Assembly: GCA_017962105.1 (NCBI GenBank)
Contig: JAGCVY010000075.1
Coordinates: forward strand, 1 to 58,296
Source of the DNA: Lachnospiraceae bacterium
GTDB taxonomy: Bacteria > Bacillota > Clostridia > Lachnospirales > Lachnospiraceae
DNA: 58,296 nucleotides
Reading direction: 5' to 3'
Under the pieces are notes generated by a model. That model was not told where the DNA came from. It saw nothing but the letters and a program-made list of their open reading frames with translations, and ran no database searches. Made by a program: the position numbers and the translations under genes. Positions 34,675 through 43,214 of the stretch are shown in pieces (position 1 is the first letter of the stretch; each line of letters begins with the position of its first letter).

Positions 34675-35496
34675 TTAACTACGGTAAGGTGCATTTTCAT
34701 CCACGCGGGGGAACATGACCTCCGCGGTCTCCTGCAGGCAGTAAAGTTCTCGGATCTGCAGGATGATATCCACAATCCCGGCCATCGCAGTGACCAGGAC
34801 GAGGAGCACCAGCATAAAGTGGAACCTGCCCAATATTTCCGAATAAGGGAGCGAGGAATCAAGGATACTGCTGATGAAATATTCAACCAAAGCCCGCGCC
34901 ACAAGAACGACGAACACGGCACATCCCGTCACAATGAGCGTCAGCTCCCACAACCCCTTCCACCGGCGGGAAACCGGAACGGACAGCTCCATCGCTCCCT
35001 CCGACATCGCCGAGTAATAGGTCTTCCGGAACATCGTCCCCAACACAAGAAGGATCAATGCGTTGGTGGCCGCCTTGGTGAGCACCGATTCATAGATCGA
35101 CCGGGAACTGATGCCTATGCCGGAAGCCAGCGTTTGGACGGAAGAGGTATCGGAGACCATGGCATAGACAAATGCCGCCACGCCCAGAACTCCTGCAACC
35201 AGCAGCCCTCCGTGAAACTTGCAAAGATCCATGATCTGAATGTAATACAGAAGTGCAACGATAGCCCCGGCAACCGACAGCCCGATGGAGATAATGGGGT
35301 GGTCCCCGATAAATCCGGTAATCTTGATCGCGGCCTCCTGCTCATAAATGACAAGGATGGTCAGCACAAAAAATATGACCAGGGCAACCATCTCGAGAAG
35401 GATCCAGCCGCAGATTATTGTCCGAAGCTTCCGGATCCCGTTTCGGAGATCTTCATAATCCGCCGCCGACAGTTTTTCTTTGTTATCCATTTTCAT
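34675..35496 (-). CDS. polytopic membrane protein of unknown function
   Basis: A 273-residue protein with six predicted helices in three pairs (about 28-52, 62-88, 95-115, 135-160, 178-205 and 222-250), short charged ends and no motif I recognise. The N terminus KEKLSAADYEDLRNGIRKLR is amphipathic and cytoplasmic. The gene follows the 115-codon gene by 24 nt and ends 9 nt before the -35 of the infC promoter, with no clear terminator between. The start at ATG 35496 has AAGGAAAG about 9 nt upstream. A transporter, sensor or wall-related role cannot be told apart. Confidence 0.6.
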   Translation of the reverse strand: MKMDNKEKLSAADYEDLRNGIRKLRTIICGWILLEMVALVIFFVLTILVIYEQEAAIKITGFIGDHPIISIGLSVAGAIVALLYYIQIMDLCKFHGGLLVAGVLGVAAFVYAMVSDTSSVQTLASGIGISSRSIYESVLTKAATNALILLVLGTMFRKTYYSAMSEGAMELSVPVSRRWKGLWELTLIVTGCAVFVVLVARALVEYFISSILDSSLPYSEILGRFHFMLVLLVLVTAMAGIVDIILQIRELYCLQETAEVMFPRVDENAPYRS

Positions 35497-35520
35497 TACT
35501 TTCTTTCCTTTTTTCCCTTT

Positions 35521-35868
35521 TTATCCAAGCCTCGGCTCGATCAGCGGTTTGTCCCACTCGATGGTGCCCTGCAGTCTCTCCGCCAGGGCGTCTGCGTGTT
35601 CCCGAAGCACGGCCTCGCCGAGATACTCCGCGTCACGCTTCTTCGTGCGGCGTCCCTTGCCCCGGAAAACAACCTCGCTCTCGCAGGCGTCGTAGCTGAT
35701 CGCAAAATCCTCCGGATCGTCGTGCGGGAAGAAGCTCACGCTGTATTCATAGGTGATCTGCCCCGCATCCGACGTCGCCGTCAGCTTGACAACCGCCGCG
35801 TGGCGGTCCCTGTCGTTGACCGTGGCAAAGGCCTCATAGTAACATGCAAAAACATCAATGACTTTCAA
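35521..35868 (-). CDS. conserved-looking small cytosolic protein (TTG start)
   Basis: A 115-residue protein of mixed alpha/beta composition (MKVIDVFACYYEAFATV…), no signal or membrane segment, and no recognised motif. The likely start is TTG 35868, preceded by GGGGGTGG; there is no suitable ATG. It lies 111 nt after proC, separated by a long hairpin, and 24 nt before the membrane-protein gene. Codon use matches the surrounding genes, so it is probably real. Function unknown. Confidence 0.55.
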   Translation of the reverse strand: MKVIDVFACYYEAFATVNDRDRHAAVVKLTATSDAGQITYEYSVSFFPHDDPEDFAISYDACESEVVFRGKGRRTKKRDAEYLGEAVLREHADALAERLQGTIEWDKPLIEPRLG

Positions 35869-35905
35869 TTCTCCACCCCCTCATTTTCAGTTGGGCATAA
35901 AGCAT

Positions 35906-35972
35906 GCGCACAAACAATTGCCGCAGACGGCGATTTCCGAACGCTCGCCGGCGAGGCATTTCGTTTGTGCGC
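35906..35972. other. 67-nt interrupted inverted repeat between proC and the next gene
   Basis: Three stacked stems: GCGCACAAAC (35906-35915) with GTTTGTGCGC (35963-35972), TGCC (35919-35922) with GGCA (35955-35958), and CGGCGA (35928-35933) with TCGCCG (35945-35950), around an 11-base loop. There is no T-run on either strand, so it is not a standard terminator. It could be a structured RNA, a processing site or a palindromic repeat unit. Confidence 0.55.
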
Positions 35973-35979
35973 TTATACA

Positions 35980-36804
35980 TCAACCCTTCTTTTTGTTTAC
36001 GATGGCGTCAATGCACTCGATGCACGCGGAGCGGAATCCCGCCTTCTCCAGTGCAGCCACGCCGCAGATGGTCGTTCCGTTCGGGGAACACACCGCATCC
36101 TTCAGCTCGCCCGGATGCTTGCCGGTCACCATCTGTAACTTCGCGCTTCCGAGGACGGTCTGCGCGATCAGTTTGTAAGCGGTCGCACGGGGAAGTCCGT
36201 ATTTGACGCCCGCATCCGCATAGGCTTCCATGAACAGATCCACAAACGCCGGTCCGCACCCGCTCAGGTACCCGCCGATCCCCATGAGTTCCGTGGGGAG
36301 AGTCTCGACGACGCCAAGGCCCTCGAACAGGCGCTTCGCCTCCATAAGTTCCGCCTCCGGAAGGGAGCAACTCTTCTCAAAGAGGAACACGCCCTCGCCG
36401 ACCATGGCAGGGGTGTTCGGCATGATGCACAAAACGCCGCGAACACAGTAACCGCTGTCCGGGTCCGTGTTGACGCCGATCTCGCTCCACGCATCGGTAA
36501 ATGTCTGAAGAGTCCAGCCGGCCGCGATGGACCAGACGGATTTGCCGAGGATCTCGTCGCCGATCTCCTGCAAAACGCTCTTGATCTGGTACGGCTTGCA
36601 GCCGATCACCACCGTATCCGCCGCCTGCACGACCGCCTTCGCGGATGCCATCGGGATAAACCCGATGCGTGCCGCATTGGCTGCCAGCTTCTCCTGGTTC
36701 GGCGCATACGCATACAGATCCGTCGGGGACACAAGCCCCTTGGCCACCCATCCTTCGGCAATGGCCTGTGCCATGTTGCCCATTCCTAAAAAACCAATCT
36801 TCAT
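35980..36804 (-). CDS. proC: pyrroline-5-carboxylate reductase
   Basis: A 274-residue enzyme of proline synthesis (reduces P5C with NAD(P)H). The N-terminal dinucleotide fold starts IGFLGMGNMAQAIAEGW; VVIGCKPYQI, CIMPNTPAMVGEG and the C-terminal SGCGPAFVDLFMEAYADAGVKYGL and HPGELKDAVCSPNGTT are all P5CR signatures. Length is normal. ATG 36804 has AAAGGA upstream. It lies 52 nt after the NADAR-macrodomain gene, possibly in the same transcript; the other proline genes (proA, proB) are not in the window. Confidence 0.95.
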   Translation of the reverse strand: MKIGFLGMGNMAQAIAEGWVAKGLVSPTDLYAYAPNQEKLAANAARIGFIPMASAKAVVQAADTVVIGCKPYQIKSVLQEIGDEILGKSVWSIAAGWTLQTFTDAWSEIGVNTDPDSGYCVRGVLCIMPNTPAMVGEGVFLFEKSCSLPEAELMEAKRLFEGLGVVETLPTELMGIGGYLSGCGPAFVDLFMEAYADAGVKYGLPRATAYKLIAQTVLGSAKLQMVTGKHPGELKDAVCSPNGTTICGVAALEKAGFRSACIECIDAIVNKKKG

Positions 36805-36856
36805 CCTTTGTTCCTTTCCCGGAAAGTCTCTTTATTATTCGGAAAATGCTTTCGCA

Positions 36857-39505
36857 TCATCCCTTGAACACGTCCTTATACATCGCAAACGTTCTGTCAT
36901 CCGCGCTGACGAAAATAACCTTGATGCCATACTCCGGATGACGGCGCATCCAGCCGCGCACCGTCCGGCTGGCGACCAGCGTCGCTTCGCGGAGCGGATA
37001 TCCGTAATAGCCCGTGGAGATCGCAGGGAACGCGATGGAGCGGATGTCGTACTTCATGGCGAGGTTCAGGCAGTTCTCGTAGCACATCGTGAGGTATACC
37101 GGATCGGTCTCGTCGCCGGAGTACCGCGGTCCCACGGTGTGGATGACGAACTGGGCCTTCAGGCGGTATCCGCCGGAAATCTTCGCACGTCCCACGTCGC
37201 ATCCCTTGAGGGCTGCGCACTCACGCAAAAGCTCGGGGCCGGCTGCCTTCAGGATCGAGTTGTCCAGACCCGGGCCGCCCAAAAGCGTCGTATTGGTGGC
37301 GTTGACCACGCAGTCGCAGTTGACCGCCGCAATGTTGCCGTGCTTGATAACGATCTCGCTGCGGATTTCGTCGCGGTACGTGAGCGGTCTCTGCGGGGCA
37401 GGCTCCGTGTGAGGAATGAACTGGGTAACCGGTCTCGCGGGCTCCTCCTGCCGTCTGTCGGCGTAGTCGTCCTCGTCCTCCTGCTCCTCTTCCTCCCCGG
37501 ATTCCTCATCGGATTCCTCATCCTCCTCGGACTCGTCTTCCTCTTCGTCCTCCTCGTCAGGCTCTTCGGTATCTTCCCCGGACTCTTCATCCGGTTCCTC
37601 CGAAGCCTCTTCCGGCTCCTCTGCGGACGCATACTCTTCCGCGGGCTCTTCCGCTGTCTCCGCAGACTCCTCCGCGGATTCCGCAGCCGCAGCGGCTGCA
37701 GGTTCTTCCTCGTATTCGTAAGCGGTTTCCGCAGGCTCCTCCGCCGCGGGCTCCGCATTGTCTTCCGTGCTCTCTCCGAGGGTCTCCCCGTAACCGCTCT
37801 CCGAAGTCTCCTCCGGAGCGGTTTCGTAGGTCTCTTCGGAAACCTCTTCCGCTTCTTCCGGTTCGCTCTCGGCAGCCTCCGTACCGATGTCCTCCGCGGT
37901 CTCCTCCGCATAGCCTGCCGGCTCCGTGACCGAAACCACTTCCTCGGTGATGGTGTCCACCACCTCGGTGACCGTATCGATAAATTCCGCCTCCGGCTTG
38001 GTCTCCTCCAAAGCCTCGGATTCCTGTTCCGACGGCGTCGCAAAGAGGGTCTTCATCACCTCGTCGGCTTCCGCTCTCGACGGCTCTGCGGTTCCGTTCT
38101 CCATATCGCGGATGGAGTTCCACAGATCGTCCGCCTTGACGCCTGCGCCGGTTCCGGAGCCGAAGCTGGTAACCGCCTCCTCGCCCTCCTCGGGCACGTA
38201 CGCCTGCGCCTCGCCGGCGAACCCGCTGCCTCCCGAGGACCCGAGATAGGACTCCGGTGCGGAAGTGCGGCCGGGATCCTGTGTCCCGACAAGCCGGTTG
38301 CGGTTGTCTCCCTGGGTGACATCCACGAGGATGTGGGTTTCCTCGTACTGCTCCGCAGCTTCGCTCTCCGGAGCAGCCTCCTCCGGCATCTCGGTGTCGG
38401 TGGAAGGGATCGTCTCGTGGAACCCGTCGGTCAGGCTCTCCACCTGCGCGAGAAGCGCAGCCGGATTGCGAAGACCGCCCTGGTACCGCATCAGATCAAA
38501 GATATCCTGTTTCATCTCGAAGAAGCCGGCAACCGGAAGCCCGGCGCTCTGGCCGCTTCGGAACATCCATTCCAGTTCCTCAAACGTGTAGTTCGAAACG
38601 CCGAGGTCCTCGTAGGAACGGCTGTGCCGGAGGTTGAAGAACACGGCCTCCATCCAGGTCGCAACCATCTCCGAGAGATACGGCAGCATGCACGCCTCGT
38701 AAATGTGCATGTTCCACACGGAGGATTCCGCGGCATTGTCCGCCGCATTATTTCCGAGGGACGACATGGTCCTGGCGGTCGTCATGCCCGCAAGACCGCT
38801 GCCGTAATCCATGGTCCCGGCAACCGCCTGGGCAAATCCCGACGAAAAGGCGTCCGCGGAAAATGCTTCGCCCTCTCCCAGGCCGGCAGCCTGCTCCAGC
38901 TCGCGGCGGATCCGCTCGGCTTTCTCGGAATCGTTCTTCCTCGCAACGCGGATCGGCTGCGGGGTGCGAAGATCCACGGCGTCCACATACTGGGTCACCG
39001 CAACGCCCGCCACGGCGCACCATGCGCGAAGGTCCTCGCGGACACGCATCAGCGTGCGGCCGAGAAGGTTCCGGCCTTTCCACTCCTTCGGATCGTTGCT
39101 TCGCGAATCATCGATATCCAAACCGATTCCCCATACGAGATCACGGGTCGCGCATTCCGCCAGAAGAGCGCTTCCCGTGCTCATCAGGTTGTATAAAAGC
39201 TCCGGGTTCTGCTGGAACTTGGCGCGGATACCGCGGCGCATGATCTGCACACGGATCGTCTTCCACAAAACATCATTGTAGTGCGCGACGCTCCGTCCGA
39301 GCTTCTTGATCTCCGGAAGACTCTGCGACGCCATGATGCGGTCCGCAATCTCCAGATCCCCGAACGTCAATGCCTTCTGGAACATCATGTACTGTTCCAT
39401 CGAGTGGTATTTCCGCCCCGCGTACTGAAAATCCGACAGATACCAGTTGCTCAGGTATCCGTTTTCCCCTTCGGGTTCATAAAACCGAATAACACTGTTT
39501 CCCAT
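36857..39505 (-). CDS. NADAR domain-macrodomain fusion with long acidic linker
   Basis: An 882-residue protein joining two ADP-ribose-processing folds. Residues ~6-165 are a NADAR (YbiA-like) domain: FYEPEGENGYLSNWYLSDF, YHSMEQYMMFQKAL, LVWGIGLDIDDSRS and KGRNLLGRTLMRVRE. Residues 717-882 are a macrodomain: NCDCVVNATNTTLLGGPGLD, GRAKISGGYRLKAQFVIHTVGP and ISTGYYGYP. Between them lie a helical region (~170-350) and about 250 residues of Glu/Asp-rich sequence. ATG 39505 is placed 8 nt after GGAGG; the longer frame begins at a GTG inside the site. It has its own promoter (39567-39595). The known chemistry of the families (NADAR reverses guanine ADP-ribosylation; macrodomains remove or bind ADP-ribose) suggests a repair or regulation role; the substrate here is unknown. 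Confidence 0.85.
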   Translation of the reverse strand: MGNSVIRFYEPEGENGYLSNWYLSDFQYAGRKYHSMEQYMMFQKALTFGDLEIADRIMASQSLPEIKKLGRSVAHYNDVLWKTIRVQIMRRGIRAKFQQNPELLYNLMSTGSALLAECATRDLVWGIGLDIDDSRSNDPKEWKGRNLLGRTLMRVREDLRAWCAVAGVAVTQYVDAVDLRTPQPIRVARKNDSEKAERIRRELEQAAGLGEGEAFSADAFSSGFAQAVAGTMDYGSGLAGMTTARTMSSLGNNAADNAAESSVWNMHIYEACMLPYLSEMVATWMEAVFFNLRHSRSYEDLGVSNYTFEELEWMFRSGQSAGLPVAGFFEMKQDIFDLMRYQGGLRNPAALLAQVESLTDGFHETIPSTDTEMPEEAAPESEAAEQYEETHILVDVTQGDNRNRLVGTQDPGRTSAPESYLGSSGGSGFAGEAQAYVPEEGEEAVTSFGSGTGAGVKADDLWNSIRDMENGTAEPSRAEADEVMKTLFATPSEQESEALEETKPEAEFIDTVTEVVDTITEEVVSVTEPAGYAEETAEDIGTEAAESEPEEAEEVSEETYETAPEETSESGYGETLGESTEDNAEPAAEEPAETAYEYEEEPAAAAAAESAEESAETAEEPAEEYASAEEPEEASEEPDEESGEDTEEPDEEDEEEDESEEDEESDEESGEEEEQEDEDDYADRRQEEPARPVTQFIPHTEPAPQRPLTYRDEIRSEIVIKHGNIAAVNCDCVVNATNTTLLGGPGLDNSILKAAGPELLRECAALKGCDVGRAKISGGYRLKAQFVIHTVGPRYSGDETDPVYLTMCYENCLNLAMKYDIRSIAFPAISTGYYGYPLREATLVASRTVRGWMRRHPEYGIKVIFVSADDRTFAMYKDVFKG

Positions 39506-39566
39506 ATACACATCCTCCTCCGGTCACCGCGCTACACCCCAATGAATGCACAGTGTCCTTTCTGCC

Positions 39567-39595
39567 ATTGTACCGCACGACGGGCAGGATTGCAA
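39567..39595 (-). promoter_or_regulatory. sigma-A promoter of the NADAR-macrodomain gene
   Basis: Minus strand -35 TTGCAA (39590-39595), 17-bp spacer and -10 TACAAT (39567-39572), 62 nt before the ATG. The -35 abuts the T-run of the preceding terminator. Confidence 0.75.
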
Positions 39596-39633
39596 GAAAA
39601 AAGGCGGCTGCACCGCTGTTTGGTGCAACCGCC
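39595..39633 (-). terminator. terminator after the thioesterase gene
   Basis: Twelve-bp stem (39603-39614 with 39622-39633, one wobble pair), seven-base loop, and a minus-strand run of T (39595-39602 read as A on plus). Confidence 0.88.
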
Positions 39634-39685
39634 GTCGGAATCTGCTGTTTCCCTTACCGGTTCCTCTCCGTTTTGAAGTCCGGGG

Positions 39686-40405
39686 CTAAGCCCGACTAAG
39701 TTCGAGAAGGCACGCCCTCTCGTCGCCGATCATCAGAGCAACCGCATCGCGGTCCTCATCGGACGCCCAAACCGGACGAAGCACGTCCCCGAGGCGGGCC
39801 TGCTTCTTGTACTCCACGCGGAACCATGTAAAACCGCGGTCCGAGGGCAGATAGCTCATGCCGAGACGCACGAACTGCCCGTTGTTGATATGCCCGTTAT
39901 TGTCGAGCATGTACTCCTGCACGGGAACATCGCCATAGGCCTTCATCTCCCCGCTGTCCGGCAGAACAATCCTGCGGTTTCTGGGCTCGAACAACGGCCC
40001 GTCCCCGATCTCATACGCCTCGAGAATATCCACAGGAATCCGCGTCATGCGCATCTCCGCGGTGTTCATCAGCGCCCACTGCGCATCGCCCTCCGCGAGG
40101 ATCTCCCCGGCCTTCGTCTTCATATACACGGCACGTTTCCCGAGCATGCCGCGGAAATAGTACGGATAGGTTCCGATGACAATCTCCTCGTTGAGCTCCG
40201 GCATCCTGCGGATCCGGATGTCCCAGGACGTCAGGAACCAGGCAAGATTTCTCGCGTTGATCGCCTTCGTCCCGACGCCGAGCACCTCACTCTGCTCGAT
40301 GGCGGCATCCTGAAAATAATCGATCATCGCCGGGATGGTGAGCCGAAGCTCCCCGTCGACCTTGCTGTACCGGACGGTGTCGGTGTACTCGTATACTGCT
40401 CCCAT
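39686..40405 (-). CDS. acyl-ACP thioesterase
   Basis: A 239-residue double hot-dog thioesterase of the PF01643 family, which releases fatty acids from acyl-ACP. Visible are the N-terminal YTDTVRYSKVDGELRLTIPAMIDYFQDAA, AWFLTSWDIRIRRMP, and the second hot-dog with DNNGHINNGQFVRLGMSYL, containing the Asn/His catalytic pair. ATG 40405 is set by GGGGGGAG 7 nt upstream; the frame continues 32 codons into the preceding terminator. It lies between two terminators and is probably monocistronic, next to an acyl-CoA synthetase gene with which it may share fatty-acid handling. Confidence 0.88.
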   Translation of the reverse strand: MGAVYEYTDTVRYSKVDGELRLTIPAMIDYFQDAAIEQSEVLGVGTKAINARNLAWFLTSWDIRIRRMPELNEEIVIGTYPYYFRGMLGKRAVYMKTKAGEILAEGDAQWALMNTAEMRMTRIPVDILEAYEIGDGPLFEPRNRRIVLPDSGEMKAYGDVPVQEYMLDNNGHINNGQFVRLGMSYLPSDRGFTWFRVEYKKQARLGDVLRPVWASDEDRDAVALMIGDERACLLELSRA

Positions 40406-40460
40406 GGTAACGCTCCCCCCTTTTTCAGTGCCTCCCCGGGCTTCCGGGGACACATTTTCC

Positions 40461-40491
40461 GAAAAAACGCTCCCGGCATCGTCGGGAGCGT
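40461..40491 (-). terminator. terminator after the acyl-CoA synthetase gene
   Basis: Perfect nine-bp stem ACGCTCCCG/CGGGAGCGT (40467-40475 with 40483-40491), followed on the minus strand by a run of T. A CATTTTCCG word begins at the end of the T-run (40453-40461). Confidence 0.9.
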
Positions 40492-40526
40492 CCCGTTTCA
40501 TACTGTTGAGTCCTTATCCGGACCTC

Positions 40527-42206
40527 TTACTTCTGCGCGTTCGCGCTCTTCATCTCATCCTCGTGGCGGATCTGCGCGCGCTTGATCTTGCCGCCCAACG
40601 TCTTCGGAAGCTCGTCGACGAACTCCACGATACGCGGGTACTTGTAAGGCGCGGTCATCTTCTTTACGTGGTTCTGAAGCTCCTTCACAAGCTCATCGGA
40701 GGGCGTATAGCCCTTCGCGAGCACAACCGTGGCCTTGACCACCTGACCGCGGATTGGATCGGGTGCTGCGGTGATGGCGCACTCCACAACCGCCGGGTGA
40801 GCCACAAGGGCACTCTCCACCTCAAAAGGTCCGATGCGGTAGCCGGAGCACTTGATCACGTCGTCGTGGCGTCCGACGAAACGGCAGTAGCCGTCGTTGT
40901 CGCGCCAAGCCACGTCCTTCAGGTTATAGTTCCCGCCGGCAAATGCCTCGTCCGTCTGCTCTTTGTTCTTGTAATATCCGATGAACAGTCCGATGGGATG
41001 GTTGTCAATGACGTCACAGATCGTGATCTCTCCCTCGGCACCGGGCTCAACCTCCCTGCCGTCCATCATCAGTTTGATGTTGTAGATCGGCGAGGGCTTG
41101 CCCATGGCGCCCGGGATGGGCTCAAACCACGGATAATCCGCAAACAAAACCGTTCCCTCGGTCTGACCGAAACCGGTGTGGATCTTGCCGCCCGTGAGCG
41201 CAAGCCAGCGGTCGAACACGTCTGCATTTAACGGCTCACCGGCCGTCGCAAAATTCTGGATGCTGGAGAGGTCGTAGCTCGCCACATCCTCCTGCAGCAT
41301 AAAGCGGTACATGGTCGGCGGAGCGCAGAATGTCGTCAGTTTGTACTTCGACATCATCTCCAGAAGCTTCGCCGGCTTAAACTTGATCATATCATATGCG
41401 AAGATCGTGGCGCCGCAGATCCACTGGCCGTAGATCTTGCCCCAGCCGAACTTCGCCCAGCCCGAGTCGGACACGCTCATGTGAAGCTTGCCCTCCTGCA
41501 CCTGCTGCCAGTACTTCGCGGTCACGATGTGTCCGAGAGGATGATGGTAGTTGTGCGTTACCATCTTCGGCATTCCGGTCGTGCCCGAAGTGAAATAAAT
41601 CTGCATGATATCGGTGCCCTTCGTGCGGTCGTCGCCCTGCGGCTTCGCTAGCACATCGGAGCATTTATCCATCTCGGCGTTAAAGTTGATCCAGCCCTCG
41701 CGCTCCACGTTGTCCACAACTGCAAGGTACTGAACGCCCGGCATCTCCGGCTTTGCCAGCTCCATCTGGGACATTACGTACTCGTCGTCCACGCACACGA
41801 ACATCTTTACATCCGCCGCGTTGGCACGGTAGACGATATCCTTCTTCGTGAGCTGCAGCGTGCCCGGGATAATGATGATCCCGAGTTTGATCAGAGCCGT
41901 GGCGCAAACCCAGTACTCCCAGCGTCTTCTGAGGATCAGCATCACGACGTCGCCGCGCTTTAAGCCAAGGGATTTGAAATAGTTCGCCGCCTTGTTGGAG
42001 AGAAGGCTCATCTCCTTAAAAGTGAAGATCTTCTCATCGCCGAAGTCGTCGCACCACAGGAGTGCCCGGAGCTCCGGCTTCTCCTCGGCCCAGCCGTCCA
42101 CGATGTCCCATCCGAAGTTGAAGTACTCGGGGGCATTTACCGTATAATTCTTCTTGAAATCCTCGTACGAGTCGAACTCGATACGGGGGAGATACCGCTC
42201 TAACAT
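40527..42206 (-). CDS. AMP-forming acyl-CoA synthetase (acetyl/medium-chain type)
   Basis: A 559-residue ANL-superfamily ligase that activates a carboxylic acid to acyl-AMP and then acyl-CoA. Motifs: YFTSGTTGMPKMV (P-loop), HTGFGQTEGT, the hinge region GRHDDVIKCSGYRIGPFEVE, and catalytic Lys in LGGKIKRAQIR. Length and the ACSM-like features (WAKFGWGKIYGQW, YWVCATALIKLG) suggest acetyl- or medium-chain substrates. ATG 42206 has AAGGACGG five bases upstream. It lies 65 nt after the XRE-cupin regulator gene and is probably co-transcribed from the promoter at 42889-42918, ending at the terminator 40461. Confidence 0.88.
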   Translation of the reverse strand: MLERYLPRIEFDSYEDFKKNYTVNAPEYFNFGWDIVDGWAEEKPELRALLWCDDFGDEKIFTFKEMSLLSNKAANYFKSLGLKRGDVVMLILRRRWEYWVCATALIKLGIIIIPGTLQLTKKDIVYRANAADVKMFVCVDDEYVMSQMELAKPEMPGVQYLAVVDNVEREGWINFNAEMDKCSDVLAKPQGDDRTKGTDIMQIYFTSGTTGMPKMVTHNYHHPLGHIVTAKYWQQVQEGKLHMSVSDSGWAKFGWGKIYGQWICGATIFAYDMIKFKPAKLLEMMSKYKLTTFCAPPTMYRFMLQEDVASYDLSSIQNFATAGEPLNADVFDRWLALTGGKIHTGFGQTEGTVLFADYPWFEPIPGAMGKPSPIYNIKLMMDGREVEPGAEGEITICDVIDNHPIGLFIGYYKNKEQTDEAFAGGNYNLKDVAWRDNDGYCRFVGRHDDVIKCSGYRIGPFEVESALVAHPAVVECAITAAPDPIRGQVVKATVVLAKGYTPSDELVKELQNHVKKMTAPYKYPRIVEFVDELPKTLGGKIKRAQIRHEDEMKSANAQK

Positions 42207-42271
42207 GGTTTCCGTCCTTGTTTTCTATAGTTTCTATAGTTATCGCCGCCCTGTTTCGCAGCGGGCGCGAA

Positions 42272-42820
42272 TTACTCCGCGATCATCGTGAGGAACGTCG
42301 CCGGCACATCGCCGTTGCAGCGCTGTCCGTGAGGGTACGTAGGGTTAAAGTAGATGCTGTCGCCCTCGTTTAACACAATCTCCTGGTCGCCGAACACCAC
42401 AATGAGGCTTCCCTTCAGGACCATGTTGAACTCCTCGCCGTCGTGCTGCACAAGTGCCGCAGGCTTGTCCGACGGGTCGATGGTCACGAGGAAGGGCTGC
42501 ATGATCTTCTTCGTAAAATGATACGCAAGATTCTGGAAGGTGTACCCCGGATAGCGGTCCGCAAGCTGGCCCTGTCCGGCGCGCACGACCTGGTACGTCC
42601 GCAGCTTGCCGCTGACGCCCGTCATGATCTCCGAAAAATCGACATTGAACTTCTTGGAGATCGAGTAGATCACGCTGATGGGAATGTCCGCCGCGCTCTC
42701 CTCATATCCCCGGTATGTCGCCGCATCGATGTGCAGTTCCTTGGCAAGCTCCTCCTGCGTGTAACCGCAGACTTCCCGAAGCTCCCGGATTCTTGCCGCC
42801 AGTTCCTTCAATTCGTCCAT
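42272..42820 (-). CDS. XRE-family regulator with C-terminal cupin
   Basis: A 182-residue transcription factor. An N-terminal helix-turn-helix (residues ~4-60: LAARIRELREVCGYTQEELAKELHIDAATYRGYE) is followed by a cupin barrel with HDGEEFNMVLKGSL and the second cupin motif YFNPTYPHGQRC. Such HTH-cupin proteins sense small metabolites. It is directly upstream of the acyl-CoA synthetase and probably controls that unit. ATG 42820 has AGGAGG five bases upstream; the frame extends nine codons further without a site. A strong promoter precedes it. Confidence 0.9.
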   Translation of the reverse strand: MDELKELAARIRELREVCGYTQEELAKELHIDAATYRGYEESAADIPISVIYSISKKFNVDFSEIMTGVSGKLRTYQVVRAGQGQLADRYPGYTFQNLAYHFTKKIMQPFLVTIDPSDKPAALVQHDGEEFNMVLKGSLIVVFGDQEIVLNEGDSIYFNPTYPHGQRCNGDVPATFLTMIAE

Positions 42821-42888
42821 GGTGTCCTCCTTACCGCGGATTGCCACTAGTCATCATTTCTCGAGTTTACAATCCACAGAATGGTTGC

Positions 42889-42918
42889 ATTATAATCCTT
42901 TTAGTTCAAAAAAGTCAA
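42889..42918 (-). promoter_or_regulatory. sigma-A promoter of the regulator-synthetase unit
   Basis: Minus strand -35 TTGACT (42913-42918), 18-bp spacer and consensus -10 TATAAT (42889-42894), 69 nt before the ATG. The rest of the gap to the Fic gene (about 42920-43150) is AT-rich and holds nothing else recognisable apart from a TTTGCGCAAA palindrome (43107-43116). Confidence 0.8.
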
Positions 42919-43081
42919 TTCTCGATAGTATAAAAAATGTTGTGTAACCGTTGGTTCCGATCTCCTGAAAACAAAAGAATGATATATACTAACTATGTAA
43001 AATATAAAATCTATAATATATTCTACCATATATTTCTATATCAGTTATTATCATATAACAAGAATTCTAAACGCTATTGAA

Positions 43082-43094
43082 ACACTTTTTCAAC
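43082..43094 (+). repeat. island edge repeat, left copy
   Basis: ACACTTTTTCAAC, identical to the two overlapping copies at 46165-46188. It lies in AT-rich DNA 120 nt before the Fic gene. Confidence 0.5.
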
Positions 43095-43150
43095 GCAATT
43101 TTCATTTTTGCGCAAATTTGATTTTTAGAGACGCGAAATAATCATAATGC

Positions 43151-43179
43151 TTGTGTTTTTGTTTTTCTTGTGATATACT
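43151..43179 (+). promoter_or_regulatory. sigma-A promoter of the Fic gene
   Basis: -35 TTGTGT (43151-43156), 17-bp spacer and -10 TATACT (43174-43179), 36 nt before the ATG; GGAGG lies 10 nt before it. Confidence 0.7.
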
Positions 43180-43214
43180 CATCTTGGCTGTAACTGAAAG
43201 GAGGTAAATCACAC

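Noticed and set aside
36527-39196. 889-codon plus-strand frame over proC and the NADAR-macrodomain gene
   Set aside because: It crosses two genes with clear domains on the minus strand and encodes low-complexity Arg/Leu/Gly sequence; a shadow of the Glu-rich linker.
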